Assembly: GCF_009707545.1 (NCBI RefSeq)
Contig: NZ_WLYK01000006.1
Coordinates: forward strand, 372,001 to 436,000
Origin: Nakamurella alba
Lineage (GTDB): Bacteria; Actinomycetota; Actinomycetes; Mycobacteriales; Nakamurellaceae
Length of the DNA: 64,000 nucleotides
Direction of reading: 5' to 3'
Translations under genes and position numbers: made by a program
Part shown: positions 43,413 to 51,545 of the stretch, in pieces
Layout of the letters: every line of letters starts with the position of its first letter
How positions within the stretch are numbered: the first letter of the stretch is position 1
The notes under the pieces: model-generated
Seen by the model: only the letters and a program-made list of their open reading frames with translations
What the model was told of the DNA's origin: nothing
Databases searched by the model: none

Positions 43413-43435
43413 CCAACATCCGGCAGAATGCAGAC

Positions 43436-44257
43436 ATGACCTCCGACCCGCTGCCCGACCCCCTACCGGGTCCGGTGCGCGCCGCCTGGGAGAGCGAACT
43501 GGGCAGCGGAGGCCGGCGCCCCCGGCGCCCGGAGCTCTCGCTGCGCCGCATCGTCGATGCCGCGGTGGTGCTGGCGGACCGGGACGGCCTGGCCGGGATC
43601 TCGATGGCGAAGGTGGCGGCGGAGATCGGCTGCGCGACGATGGCGCTCTACCGGCATGTCCCGTCGAAGACCGATCTGCTGCAGCACATGTTCGATGCCG
43701 GACTGTCCGCACCACCACGGGACCGGACCCCACCCGGGACCGGCTGGCGGGACGGGCTGGCCACCTGGACCCGCGCCTCCCTGCAGGTGTTCGTCGGCCG
43801 GCCGTGGCTGCTCGAGATCCCCATCACCGGGCCGCCGCTGATGCCGCGGAACCTGGACTGGATGGACTGGGCGATGGGGCTGCTGGAGGGGACCGCCTTC
43901 GCCCCGTGGGAGAAGCTCTACACCCTGCTGCTGCTCAACGGCCACGCCAGACACGAAGCGGCACTGGCGGTCTCGATCGGCACCACGCCTGGGGAGCCGG
44001 CCGACCCGGAGGCGGGCGAGCAGGCCGCGGCCGACTACACCTCAGCCCTGGTGGCCCTCGCCGATCCCGGTCGTTTCCCGGCCCTGCACGACTTCGTCTC
44101 CACCGGTTCGCTCTTCGACCTGCCGCCGGACGTCGACCCGGAACGGGCCGACGACTTCCTCCGCGACTTCGGGCTGGAGCGCATCCTGGACGGACTCCAG
44201 GCGCTGCTGGACTCCCGGGGTGCTCCTGGTCCCGGTGACCCCGTCAGTCCCCGGTGA
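43436..44257 (+). CDS. TetR-family regulator (TetR class, with TetR_C domain)
   Basis: 273 residues. HTH: RRIVDAAVVLADRDGLAGIS then AAEIGCATMALYRHVPSKTDLL (~60-80), followed by the C-terminal domain of the tetracycline-repressor class. Divergent from the DrrAB-like exporter, with two matching inverted repeats between them, so it very likely represses the exporter and itself until a drug binds. The 3' end overlaps the convergent DinB gene by 14 bp. Confidence 0.9.
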   Translation: MTSDPLPDPLPGPVRAAWESELGSGGRRPRRPELSLRRIVDAAVVLADRDGLAGISMAKVAAEIGCATMALYRHVPSKTDLLQHMFDAGLSAPPRDRTPPGTGWRDGLATWTRASLQVFVGRPWLLEIPITGPPLMPRNLDWMDWAMGLLEGTAFAPWEKLYTLLLLNGHARHEAALAVSIGTTPGEPADPEAGEQAAADYTSALVALADPGRFPALHDFVSTGSLFDLPPDVDPERADDFLRDFGLERILDGLQALLDSRGAPGPGDPVSPR

Positions 44258-44774
44258 CCCCGTCCGCGCACTCGCGGAGCAGGTCGGCGTGGCCGGCGTG
44301 CCGGCAGTACTCCTCGAGCATGTGCACCAGCAGCCAGCGCATCGAGAAGTGGCCGTCCCGGATGGGTTTCGCCGACAGCGCATCGAGATCGGCGTCGCTG
44401 GCGGTGGTCCGGGCGAACGTGACCTCGGTCTCCCACGCCGCCAGGGCGTCCGCGAGGGTGTCGTCCGGGCCCGGATGGTGGTCGCCGTCCGGGTCCTGGC
44501 CGAGGTTCGGATCGCCGTAGAACAGCGGGTCGCTGTCGGGGTCACCGACGAACCGGTTGCGGAACCAGTACCGCTCGACGTCGGCCATGTGCCGGACGAG
44601 GCCCATCAGGTTCAGGTCCGACGGCGGCACGGTCGGCCGGCGGGCCAGGTCGTCGGACAGCCCGTGAACCTTGATCAGCAGGGTGGTCCGGTAGTAGTCG
44701 AGGAACTCGGACAGGGTCGTGCGCTCGTCGGCGGCGATGGCGGGCTCGGTGCGCTGCGGCGCGGGAAGGTCCAT
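44244..44774 (-). CDS. DinB-superfamily protein (DUF664 type), copy 2
   Basis: 176 residues. LNLMGLVRHMADVERYWF, then MRWLLVHMLEEYCRHAGHADLLRE: the three DUF664 metal histidines and the HAGHAD signature. Same family as 41206-41706; together they flank the exporter/TetR unit. Start ATG 44774. Confidence 0.85.
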   Translation of the reverse strand: MDLPAPQRTEPAIAADERTTLSEFLDYYRTTLLIKVHGLSDDLARRPTVPPSDLNLMGLVRHMADVERYWFRNRFVGDPDSDPLFYGDPNLGQDPDGDHHPGPDDTLADALAAWETEVTFARTTASDADLDALSAKPIRDGHFSMRWLLVHMLEEYCRHAGHADLLRECADGVTGD

Positions 44775-44836
44775 GGGCCGGACGCTACCCAGGTGGCGGC
44801 AGGCGGCACCACAGGGTTTCGCTACGGTGGGCCGGG

Positions 44837-45385
44837 ATGACAGCCATCCCGGAGCCCGCGGGCCCGTCCGCCACCGGAACTCCCACCGCGATGCAGCGGA
44901 TCGCCGCGGGGATCGGGCTCGGCCAGCGCGGACAGACCACCGAGGCGCGCCTGCTGCTGTCCGCCCTGTGGGCCGAGATCGGCCCGGAAGGCCCGCCTCT
45001 GCAACGACTCTCCGTCGCGCACGCGCTCGCCGACGTGCAGGAGGAGGTCACCGCCGAACTCGAATGGGACCTGGTGGCCCTGCAGGTCGCGTCCCGGGTC
45101 ACCGACGCCGAGGTGGCGGCCGCCGGGATGCCCGGGAACGCGGCGGCGCTGTACCCGTCGCTGCATCTCAATGCGGGAGAGGCCCACCGACGCTGCGGCG
45201 ACGACCGGGGGGCGCGGCGGCATCTCGACCTCGGTCGCACCGCCCTGCACGAGTTGCCCGTGGACGTGCGCACGGACGCCGCCGGCTATCTCGACATGAT
45301 CGAGGACGGACTCCGTCGCCTCGAGCAGCGTCTTGCCGATCCTGCAAGCTCCCTTGCGGATAGTGGGATCCCCCCGCACCCTTGA
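44837..45385 (+). CDS. Helical repeat (TPR-like) hypothetical protein
   Basis: 182 residues, all-helical, with TPR-like pairs (AMQRIAAGIGLGQRGQTTEARLL, HLNAGEAHRRCGDDRGARRHLD, ALHELPVDVRTDAAGYLDMI). No signal peptide or enzyme motif. Homologous small actinobacterial proteins are annotated as tetratricopeptide-repeat proteins. It ends 18 bp before the flavoprotein start. Confidence 0.65.
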   Translation: MTAIPEPAGPSATGTPTAMQRIAAGIGLGQRGQTTEARLLLSALWAEIGPEGPPLQRLSVAHALADVQEEVTAELEWDLVALQVASRVTDAEVAAAGMPGNAAALYPSLHLNAGEAHRRCGDDRGARRHLDLGRTALHELPVDVRTDAAGYLDMIEDGLRRLEQRLADPASSLADSGIPPHP

Positions 45386-45403
45386 TCGCAGGAGGTGGTC
45401 AGG

Positions 45404-46366
45404 GTGACCGGGTACGACGTGGTGGTGATCGGCGGCGGGTCCGCCGGACTGAGCGGGGCGGTGGCATTGGCGCGCTCACGCCGGTCGGTGCTGGTGGTGG
45501 ACAGCGGGGATCCGCGGAACCGACCGGCCGCCGGGGTCCACGGCTACCTGGGCCGGGAGGATGCCTCACCGACGGACCTGCTGGCCTCCGGACGCGCCGA
45601 GTTGGAGTCCTACGGCGGCGTGGTCCGGTCCGGGACGGTGACCTCGGCGCACCGGGCGGACGACGCCGGTTTCGTCGTGGAGATCGACGGGTCGGCACCG
45701 GTGCGGGCGCGCCGGATCCTGCTCACCACCGGCCTGGTCGACGAGCTGCCGGAGGTGCCGGGACTGCGCGAGCACTGGGGCAGCGACGTCGTGCACTGCC
45801 CGTACTGCCACGGGTGGGAGGTGCGGGACCTGCCGATCGGGGTGCTGGCGACCGGCCCGATGGCCGTGCACCAGGCACTGATGTTCCGCCAGCTCAGCGC
45901 CGACGTCGTGCTGCTCACCCACGAGCAGCCGCTGCCGCCGGCCGAGGAACTGGCGAAGCTGGCCGCGATGAACGTGCCGGTGATCGAGGGCCGGGTGGCC
46001 GCGCTGCTCGACGGGCCGGACGGCGCGCTCGCCGGGGTACGGATGGCCGACGGCCGGGAGCTCTCCCGCCGGGTGGTCGCGGTCGCGTCGCGGATGGTCG
46101 CCCGCAGCGCGGTTGCCGACGGGCTGGGACTGGTGGCCGAGCCGCACCCGATGGGCGGCTGGATCGGGATGCAGATCCCGGTGGACCCGATGGGGCGCAC
46201 GTCGGTACCCGGGGTGTTCGCCGCCGGCAACGTCACCGACCTGCAGGCCCAGGTGGTGGTCGCCGCAGGTCAGGGACTCAAGGCCGGCGCGATGATCAAC
46301 GCGGACCTGATCGAGGAGGACGTGGCCGCGGCGGCGCAGCGGGTAGCGGAGCGGACCGCCGTCTGA
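45404..46366 (+). CDS. Thioredoxin-reductase-like FAD/NAD(P) oxidoreductase
   Basis: 320 residues. GGGSAGLSGAVALARS binds FAD, CPYCHGWEV holds a redox dithiol CxxC, and GVFAAGNVTDLQAQVV is the second FAD site. The central NAD(P) domain lacks a standard GxGxxG: it reads GVLATGPMAVHQAL. This suggests weak or altered nicotinamide use, as in the TrxR-like oxidases of natural-product pathways. GTG 45404 is preferred because GGAGG at 45391-45395 sits eight bases before it; GTG 45395 would overlap that site. Confidence 0.83.
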   Translation: MTGYDVVVIGGGSAGLSGAVALARSRRSVLVVDSGDPRNRPAAGVHGYLGREDASPTDLLASGRAELESYGGVVRSGTVTSAHRADDAGFVVEIDGSAPVRARRILLTTGLVDELPEVPGLREHWGSDVVHCPYCHGWEVRDLPIGVLATGPMAVHQALMFRQLSADVVLLTHEQPLPPAEELAKLAAMNVPVIEGRVAALLDGPDGALAGVRMADGRELSRRVVAVASRMVARSAVADGLGLVAEPHPMGGWIGMQIPVDPMGRTSVPGVFAAGNVTDLQAQVVVAAGQGLKAGAMINADLIEEDVAAAAQRVAERTAV

Positions 46367-46385
46367 TCCCGGTCGCAGCGGGAGT

Positions 46386-47015
46386 TCAAGCGGTGGTGGT
46401 CTCGAGCAGGGCGCAGGCGCGGTCCTCGAGATCACCGACGGCGCCCTCGTCTCCACTGACGAACCGCAGCAGCGACTGGTGGAACAGACCGTCGAACATC
46501 GCGTAGGCGACCGGCCGCTCGACGTGCACCGACACCCCGTCGAGTTCGGCGTGCCGGCTGACCACCCGCCAGATCATCGCCTCGATGCCGGCGTCCAGCT
46601 CGAGCACGTCGTCGCGGAAGGCCCCCTCGAAGAGACTCTGGTTGCGGATGTCGTACCAGAGCCGGTGCTCCGGAGCCTCCGTCCGCAGGGTCCGGGCCAT
46701 CGCGGCGGCGAACTCGACGCGGAGCTCGTCGGCGGAGGTCGCGTTGTCCACGATGTCGTCGTACCGGTGCACGCAGTCCTGCTTGAACATCCGGACGGCC
46801 GCGGTGATGAGGTCGATCTTGTCGGTGAAGTAGTAGTGCAAGACCCCGTGCGAGAACTCGGAGTGGTCGGCGATGTCCCGGAGCGAGGTGCGGGCGTAGC
46901 CGAGCTCGGCGAGGGTCTGCAGAGCAGAGGACGCGAGCTGGTCGCGGCGGTGGGCGAAGCGGCGGCGCTGCACGCGCGACACCCGCTCGCGACTCCCGGC
47001 GATCACCTGGGTCAT
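46386..47015 (-). CDS. TetR-family regulator
   Basis: 209 residues. HTH LAELGYARTSLRDIADHSEF plus SHGVLHYYFTDKIDLI, then a TetR C-terminal helical domain. A candidate operator lies upstream at 47056-47073. The nearest different gene is the flavoprotein, which converges on it, so the target is unclear apart from autoregulation. Start ATG 47015 chosen. Confidence 0.87.
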   Translation of the reverse strand: MTQVIAGSRERVSRVQRRRFAHRRDQLASSALQTLAELGYARTSLRDIADHSEFSHGVLHYYFTDKIDLITAAVRMFKQDCVHRYDDIVDNATSADELRVEFAAAMARTLRTEAPEHRLWYDIRNQSLFEGAFRDDVLELDAGIEAMIWRVVSRHAELDGVSVHVERPVAYAMFDGLFHQSLLRFVSGDEGAVGDLEDRACALLETTTA

Positions 47016-47055
47016 CAGGACCACACCCTCGCTCGCTGACCGTGGCCGGATCGCC

Positions 47056-47073
47056 ACGATCAGCGTCGATCGT
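47056..47073. promoter_or_regulatory. Candidate TetR operator
   Basis: Inverted repeat ACGATC-N6-GATCGT, 40 bp upstream of the TetR start codon. Spacing and size suit a TetR dimer. Confidence 0.5.
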
Positions 47074-47190
47074 ACCGGTGGTGCACTGCTGCGAGCCAGG
47101 TCCGGAGTACCGGAACGCCTTCGGGTGACGACATCATCACAGCAGGTCACAGGCTGTTTGTCCGGTTGGCGACCCGATGCCCGGTTCGGG

Positions 47191-47763
47191 CTACCCGATG
47201 GTCGTGAGCCCGGCCGCGGCCCCGGCCGCGCGGTACGCCTCCGCCAACGACCTGACCGTGTCGTGGGCGTTGAGACCGCTCGGGTTCGGCACCACCCACA
47301 GCCGCGCGCCGGCCAGGTCCTCCGGCTGCTCACCGGTCCGGGCCTTCGGCCGGCCGAACGCCGTCCGGTAGGCCGTGATGCCGGCGACCGCGACCACCGC
47401 CGGACGCCACCGGGCGACGAACTCCTCCAGACGTACCCGGCCGGCCCGCAGTTCGTCGCGGGTCAGTTCGTCGGCGCGCGCGGTGGCCCGCGGCGCCAGG
47501 TTGGTGATGCCGATGCCACGAGCGAGCACTTCCGCCCGCTGCGGATCGGTCATCCCGGCGGCCGGGTCGATCGGGTGCTCCAGCAGGCCGGCGGCCAGCA
47601 GCGCCGGGTAGAAGCGGTTGCCGGGGTGCGCGAAGTGGGTCCGGGTGGCCGCGGTCCACAGGCCGGGGTTGATGCCGACGAACAGCAGGCGCACGCCCGG
47701 CCCGATCAGGTCCGGGACCTCCGCCCCGCGGTACGACTCCAGCTCGGCCCGGGTGAATCCCAC
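47191..47763 (-). CDS. mug: Mismatch-specific (G:T/U) DNA glycosylase
   Basis: 190 residues from GTG 47763. LFVGINPGLW holds the Mug/TDG active-site Asn, followed by GNRFYPAL and the recognition segment VVPNPSGLNAH. It removes uracil or thymine opposite guanine. Frames reading further upstream translate a 16-bp tandem repeat and are rejected as start. The start codon lies six bases from that repeat. Confidence 0.9.
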   Translation of the reverse strand: MGFTRAELESYRGAEVPDLIGPGVRLLFVGINPGLWTAATRTHFAHPGNRFYPALLAAGLLEHPIDPAAGMTDPQRAEVLARGIGITNLAPRATARADELTRDELRAGRVRLEEFVARWRPAVVAVAGITAYRTAFGRPKARTGEQPEDLAGARLWVVPNPSGLNAHDTVRSLAEAYRAAGAAAGLTTIG

Positions 47764-47768
47764 CGCTG

Positions 47769-47848
47769 GATTCAAGCAGAGCAGGATCCAAGCCGAGCAG
47801 GATCCAAGCCGAGCAGGATTCAAGCAGAGCAGGATCCAAGCCGAGCAC
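47769..47848. repeat. Five tandem 16-bp units
   Basis: Units GATTCAAGCAGAGCAG (A) and GATCCAAGCCGAGCAG (B) alternate as A-B-B-A-B', the last ending in C. They sit immediately upstream of the mug start. Confidence 0.85.
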
Positions 47849-47892
47849 GATCCACCGGTCCCGTCCGGACGAACGGGACCGGCCGGATCGTG
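47846..47892 (-). terminator. Long hairpin, probable terminator of the monooxygenase gene
   Basis: Outer arms CACGATCC (47846-47853)/GGATCGTG (47885-47892) and inner arms CCGGTCCCGT (47855-47864)/ACGGGACCGG (47873-47882) give 18 pairs. It lies ~90 bp downstream of the 47984-48310 gene on the minus strand. There is no T-run, so termination is inferred. Confidence 0.55.
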
Positions 47893-47907
47893 CCCTTCTG
47901 TTCAGAC

Positions 47908-47972
47908 GGCCGAGTTCAGCCGGCCGAGTTCAGCCGGCCGGCTCGGGCGACCAGGTCCGGGCGACCAGGTCC
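47908..47972. repeat. Two 14-bp tandem duplications
   Basis: GGCCGAGTTCAGCC at 47908-47921 and 47922-47935, then GGGCGACCAGGTCC at 47945-47958 and 47959-47972. Together with the 16-bp units the whole 220-bp gap is made of short duplications. Confidence 0.8.
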
Positions 47973-47983
47973 GGGCGTCCGGT

Positions 47984-48310
47984 TCAGGCGACGGTGATCT
48001 CGCCCATCTCGCCCCACTCGGAGCCCTCGACCTTGCGGGAGACGATGAGCGGGGTCGACACCAGGGCCGGCGGGATCGTCTGCTGGGTCGCGACCTTGAA
48101 GTGCTCGCTGTTCACGTGCGCACCGGCGGCGTCGTCGTCGGCGAAGGCCTCGACGAGCACGAAGGTGTCCGGGTCCTCGATGCTGCGCGACCACTCGAAC
48201 CAGAGGTTGCCCGGCTCGGCGCGGGTGGCCTCGGTGAACGGGGTGACCAGCTCGACGAAACCGTCCACCTGCTCCGGCTTGACCTTGAACTTGACGACGA
48301 TGAAGTACAT
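47984..48310 (-). CDS. Antibiotic-biosynthesis-monooxygenase (ABM) domain protein
   Basis: 108 residues. YFIVVKFKVKPEQVDGFVEL opens a ferredoxin-like dimeric alpha/beta barrel; EPGNLWFEWSRSIEDPDTFVLVEAF and HVNSEHFK are typical of YgiN/quinol monooxygenase relatives. Small cytoplasmic enzyme acting on quinol-like substrates, or a detoxifying protein. AAAGGT precedes the ATG. Divergent from the IclR gene by 45 bp, so the regulator may control it. Confidence 0.85.
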   Translation of the reverse strand: MYFIVVKFKVKPEQVDGFVELVTPFTEATRAEPGNLWFEWSRSIEDPDTFVLVEAFADDDAAGAHVNSEHFKVATQQTIPPALVSTPLIVSRKVEGSEWGEMGEITVA

Positions 48311-48355
48311 CCGGGGACCTTTCGGGCTGTGCCGACCCGGCCGCTGCGGGTCACT

Positions 48356-49141
48356 ATGGGAGGCGTGAGCGACGGTACCCGGAGCGGCCCGGTGGCGCGC
48401 GCGTTGCGCATCCTCGAGGTGGTCGCCGAACGCGGTGGTGCCACCGCACGCGAGATCGCCGATGCGACAGGGCTTCCGCTGCCCACGGTGTACCGGCTGG
48501 CCGCCGAGCTGGCCGACGCGGACTACCTCGTGCACATCCGCAGCGAGAGCCGCTACGAGCTCGGCCACCAGGTGCACGCCCTCGGGTTGTCGCTGCACCG
48601 CCGGCTGGGTCTGTCCCGCGGGGTGACCAGGGAGATCTCGCTGCTGCACGAGTCCACCGGCTTCGCCGCCTATCTCGCGATCCTGCGCGGGTCGACGCTG
48701 GTCATCGTGCACGTGGTCGACTCCCCCGACTGCCCGCGACTGCACCCGATGCGGTTCGGCTTCCACGAGGCCCCGCACGCCACCGCCTTCGGGAAGATCC
48801 AGCTCGCCGAGATGGAGGTGGCCGCGCGCCGCGAGTTCGTGGACCGGCAGGACCTGCGCGCCTTCACCGCGAACACGCTGACCGAGCACGCCCCGCTGGC
48901 CCGCGAACTGGCCGTCGTCGGCCGCGACGGCATCGCCTGGGAGCACGAGGAGTTCCTCGCCGGGTGGGCCTGCGCGGCGGTACCCGTTCGGGCGGCGGAC
49001 ATCTCGCTGGTCGGCGCGATCGCGGTGTCGGCCCAGGCGCACCGTTTCCCGAGTGCTGCACCGGCGACGGACCGGCTGGTGGCCCGGCTGCGGCAGGTGG
49101 CCTCCCGGGTCGGCGCACAACTGCGCGGGACGCTGAACTAG
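48356..49141 (+). CDS. IclR-family regulator
   Basis: 261 residues: winged HTH (ALRILEVVAERGGATAREIA, TGLPLPTVYRLAAELADADY) and the IclR effector domain (HATAFGKIQLAEM, WACAAVPVRAADISLVGAIAVS). It stands between the divergent ABM gene and the GMC dehydrogenase pair, which are its likely targets. ATG 48356 has no clear SD; GTG 48365 is an alternative. Confidence 0.88.
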   Translation: MGGVSDGTRSGPVARALRILEVVAERGGATAREIADATGLPLPTVYRLAAELADADYLVHIRSESRYELGHQVHALGLSLHRRLGLSRGVTREISLLHESTGFAAYLAILRGSTLVIVHVVDSPDCPRLHPMRFGFHEAPHATAFGKIQLAEMEVAARREFVDRQDLRAFTANTLTEHAPLARELAVVGRDGIAWEHEEFLAGWACAAVPVRAADISLVGAIAVSAQAHRFPSAAPATDRLVARLRQVASRVGAQLRGTLN

Positions 49142-49255
49142 AAACCGGCCCGCGTTCTCACTCGATGAGAAAGCACCCTGGCCGGACTCCCGACCTCCCC
49201 CTACCGTGTGATCCAGGCCTCACACACCGATGTGCGGGGCAGGAGGAGGAAGTCG

Positions 49256-49771
49256 ATGTCCGCACCTCAGGAGCCCGTCGAACTGCAACGGGACACGGCC
49301 GACACGGACGGTTCCGACGGGGCGCTCCCGCCGGACCGCATCACCCAGCTGGTCCGGCTGCTGCGGGTGGCCTACCCGCACCCGACCTTCCCGGACGCCC
49401 CCTACGAACGGACGGCGAAGGCCGTCCAGGACGCCGATGCCGAGAACCTGCTCACCGCAGGGCTCGCCGACCTGGACGAGGCGGCCGGCGGCGACTTCGG
49501 TGCGCTGTCCGACGCCGAGGCGACCGCCGCCCTGGAGCGGATCCAGGACAGCGCCTTCTTCAAGCTGGTGCACTCCACCACCGTCGTCGCGCTCTACGAC
49601 GACCACGAGGTGTGGGACCTGCTGGGCTACGAGGGCGCGTCCTACGACAAGGGCGGCTACCTGCACCGCGGCTTCGACGACCTGGACTGGCTGCCGGCGC
49701 CGCGCATCGCGGAGTACACCGCGGAACCGCGGGTGGAGATCGGCAGCGCTGCCAACGGAAAGGCGTTCTGA
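49256..49771 (+). CDS. GMC dehydrogenase small subunit-like protein (gluconate 2-dehydrogenase subunit 3 type)
   Basis: 171 residues. ATG 49256 follows AGGAGGAGGA. The C-terminal part FFKLVHSTTVVALYDDHEVWDLLGYEG and GGYLHRGFDDLDWLP matches the small partner subunit of membrane-type GMC dehydrogenases. No Tat or Sec signal is seen, so export would need the partner or does not occur. One base separates its stop from the GMC subunit start region. Confidence 0.72.
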   Translation: MSAPQEPVELQRDTADTDGSDGALPPDRITQLVRLLRVAYPHPTFPDAPYERTAKAVQDADAENLLTAGLADLDEAAGGDFGALSDAEATAALERIQDSAFFKLVHSTTVVALYDDHEVWDLLGYEGASYDKGGYLHRGFDDLDWLPAPRIAEYTAEPRVEIGSAANGKAF

Positions 49772-49772
49772 G

Positions 49773-51338
49773 ATGGCGACCATCGCGCACGACGACCCGG
49801 CGGTCGTCATCATCGGATCCGGTGCCGGCGGCGGCACCCTGGCCCACGAGCTGACCACCCGCGGGGTGAAGTGCGTCGTGCTGGAGGCCGGCCCGCACCT
49901 GACCGGGGACGACTACGAGAACGACGAGTGGCGGGCCTTCGGCCAGATGGCCTGGCTGGACATGCGCACCACCAGCGGCTCCTGGCGGGTGGCGAAGGAC
50001 TTCCCGAACCTGCCGGCCTGGATCGTCAAGGCCGTCGGGGGCTCGACGACCCACTGGTCCGGCGCCACCCCGCGGTTCATGCGGCACGAGTTCGCCGCCC
50101 GCACCACCTACGGCGGCCTGGACGGGGCCTCGCTGCTGGACTGGCCGATCACCCTCGACGAGATGGCCCCCTGGTACGACAAGGCCGAGATCGCGATGGG
50201 CTCGACCCACCGGCACGGCCGTCCCCCGCTGCCGGCGAACAACAACTACATGGTGTTCGCCAACGGGGCCGAGAAGGCCGGCTACCGCTACTACGCGACC
50301 GGCCCGTACGCGACGAACGCCGAGCCCTACGACGGGCGCCCGGCCTCGGTGCAGGACGGCTTCAACTTCCAGGGCGACAAGAGCGGCGCCAAGTGGTCGA
50401 CGCTGGTGCGGGAGATCCCGCGGGCGCTGGCCACCGGGAACCTGGACCTGCGGCCGGAGTGCCAGGCGGTGCGGATCACCCACGACAGCGCCGGGAAGGT
50501 CGACGCCGTCGAGTACCTCGACGCCGCAGGCGGTCTGCACAAGCAGGCGGCGCGGGTGGTCTGTGTGGCCGGCAACTCGATCGAGTCGCCGCGGTTGCTG
50601 CTGATGAGCGCCAGCTCGCTGCACCCGGACGGGCTGGCCAACTCGTCCGGCCAGGTCGGGCGGAACTACATGCGGCACATGACCGGCTCGGCGTACGCGC
50701 AGTTCGAGAAGCCGGTCCGGATGTACCGCGGCGAGACCATGGCCGGGATCGTCGCCGACGAGGCGCGGCACGACACCGACCGCGGCTTCGCCGGCGGCTA
50801 CTACATGGAGACGCTGTCGCTCGGCCCGGCCTTCCTGGCCAGCTTCGTCGAGCCCGGCGAGTGGGGTCGCAGCTTCACCGAGAAGATGGAGGCCTACCAG
50901 CGCACCGCCGGCATGTGGCTGGTCGGCGAGGACATGCCGCAGCAGTCGAACCGGATCACCCTCAACACCGAGGTGACGGACCAGCACGGCCTGCCGGTCC
51001 CGGACGTCCATTTCGACGACCATCCCAACGACGTGGCGATGCGCACCCACGCCTACGCCGCGGCCGATGCGATCTACGAGTCGGTCGGGGCGCTGAAGGT
51101 GCACCACACGCCGCCGTATCCGTCGACGCACAATCTCGGCACCTGCCGGATGAGTGCCGATCCGGCGGACGGCGTGGTCGACCGCTGGGGCAGGGCGCAC
51201 GACGTGCCGAACCTGTTCGTCAGCGACGGATCGGTAATGACCACGGGCGCCGCCGCCAACCCGACGCTCACCATCGTCGCCCTGGCCATGCGTCAGGCCG
51301 ATCATTTGCTGGACGAGATGAGCGCCGGAAGGCTCTGA
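49773..51338 (+). CDS. GMC-family FAD oxidoreductase (large subunit)
   Basis: 521 residues: IIGSGAGGGTLAHELTTRG (FAD), GGSTTHWSGATPR, and the C-terminal GMC motif VSDGSVMTTGAAANPTLTIVALA with the catalytic His region THNLGTCRMS. Resembles gluconate/sorbose/fructose dehydrogenase large subunits. The small subunit is just upstream. Oxidises a sugar or polyol; electron acceptor probably quinone or cytochrome. Followed by a strong terminator. Confidence 0.92.
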   Translation: MATIAHDDPAVVIIGSGAGGGTLAHELTTRGVKCVVLEAGPHLTGDDYENDEWRAFGQMAWLDMRTTSGSWRVAKDFPNLPAWIVKAVGGSTTHWSGATPRFMRHEFAARTTYGGLDGASLLDWPITLDEMAPWYDKAEIAMGSTHRHGRPPLPANNNYMVFANGAEKAGYRYYATGPYATNAEPYDGRPASVQDGFNFQGDKSGAKWSTLVREIPRALATGNLDLRPECQAVRITHDSAGKVDAVEYLDAAGGLHKQAARVVCVAGNSIESPRLLLMSASSLHPDGLANSSGQVGRNYMRHMTGSAYAQFEKPVRMYRGETMAGIVADEARHDTDRGFAGGYYMETLSLGPAFLASFVEPGEWGRSFTEKMEAYQRTAGMWLVGEDMPQQSNRITLNTEVTDQHGLPVPDVHFDDHPNDVAMRTHAYAAADAIYESVGALKVHHTPPYPSTHNLGTCRMSADPADGVVDRWGRAHDVPNLFVSDGSVMTTGAAANPTLTIVALAMRQADHLLDEMSAGRL

Positions 51339-51395
51339 CTCGTCCGGCTTCTCCGCCGGGAGCCGCCTTCGCGATCACTCCCGGTGACCGGAGCA

Positions 51396-51442
51396 CCGGA
51401 CGTGGGCACGGACGACTGAACCGTGCCCACGTCCGGGTTGTT
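51396..51442 (+). terminator. Hairpin terminator after the GMC operon
   Basis: A perfect 16-bp stem (51396-51411 with 51421-51436), 9-nt loop, then GTTGTT, 58 bp after the GMC stop. Confidence 0.88.
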
Positions 51443-51545
51443 CGGCCCTCCCGGCAATGGTGCTGCCCGCCCCGACCGGCCTACCGTTCACTCCGTGCGA
51501 CCACTCGGTCGCGTCGGGTGAGACTGAACAGTGGGGAACGCGGAG

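Noticed and set aside
47769-47848. Possible CRISPR array
   Set aside because: Units are 16 bp, adjacent and without unique spacers; no cas gene is nearby.
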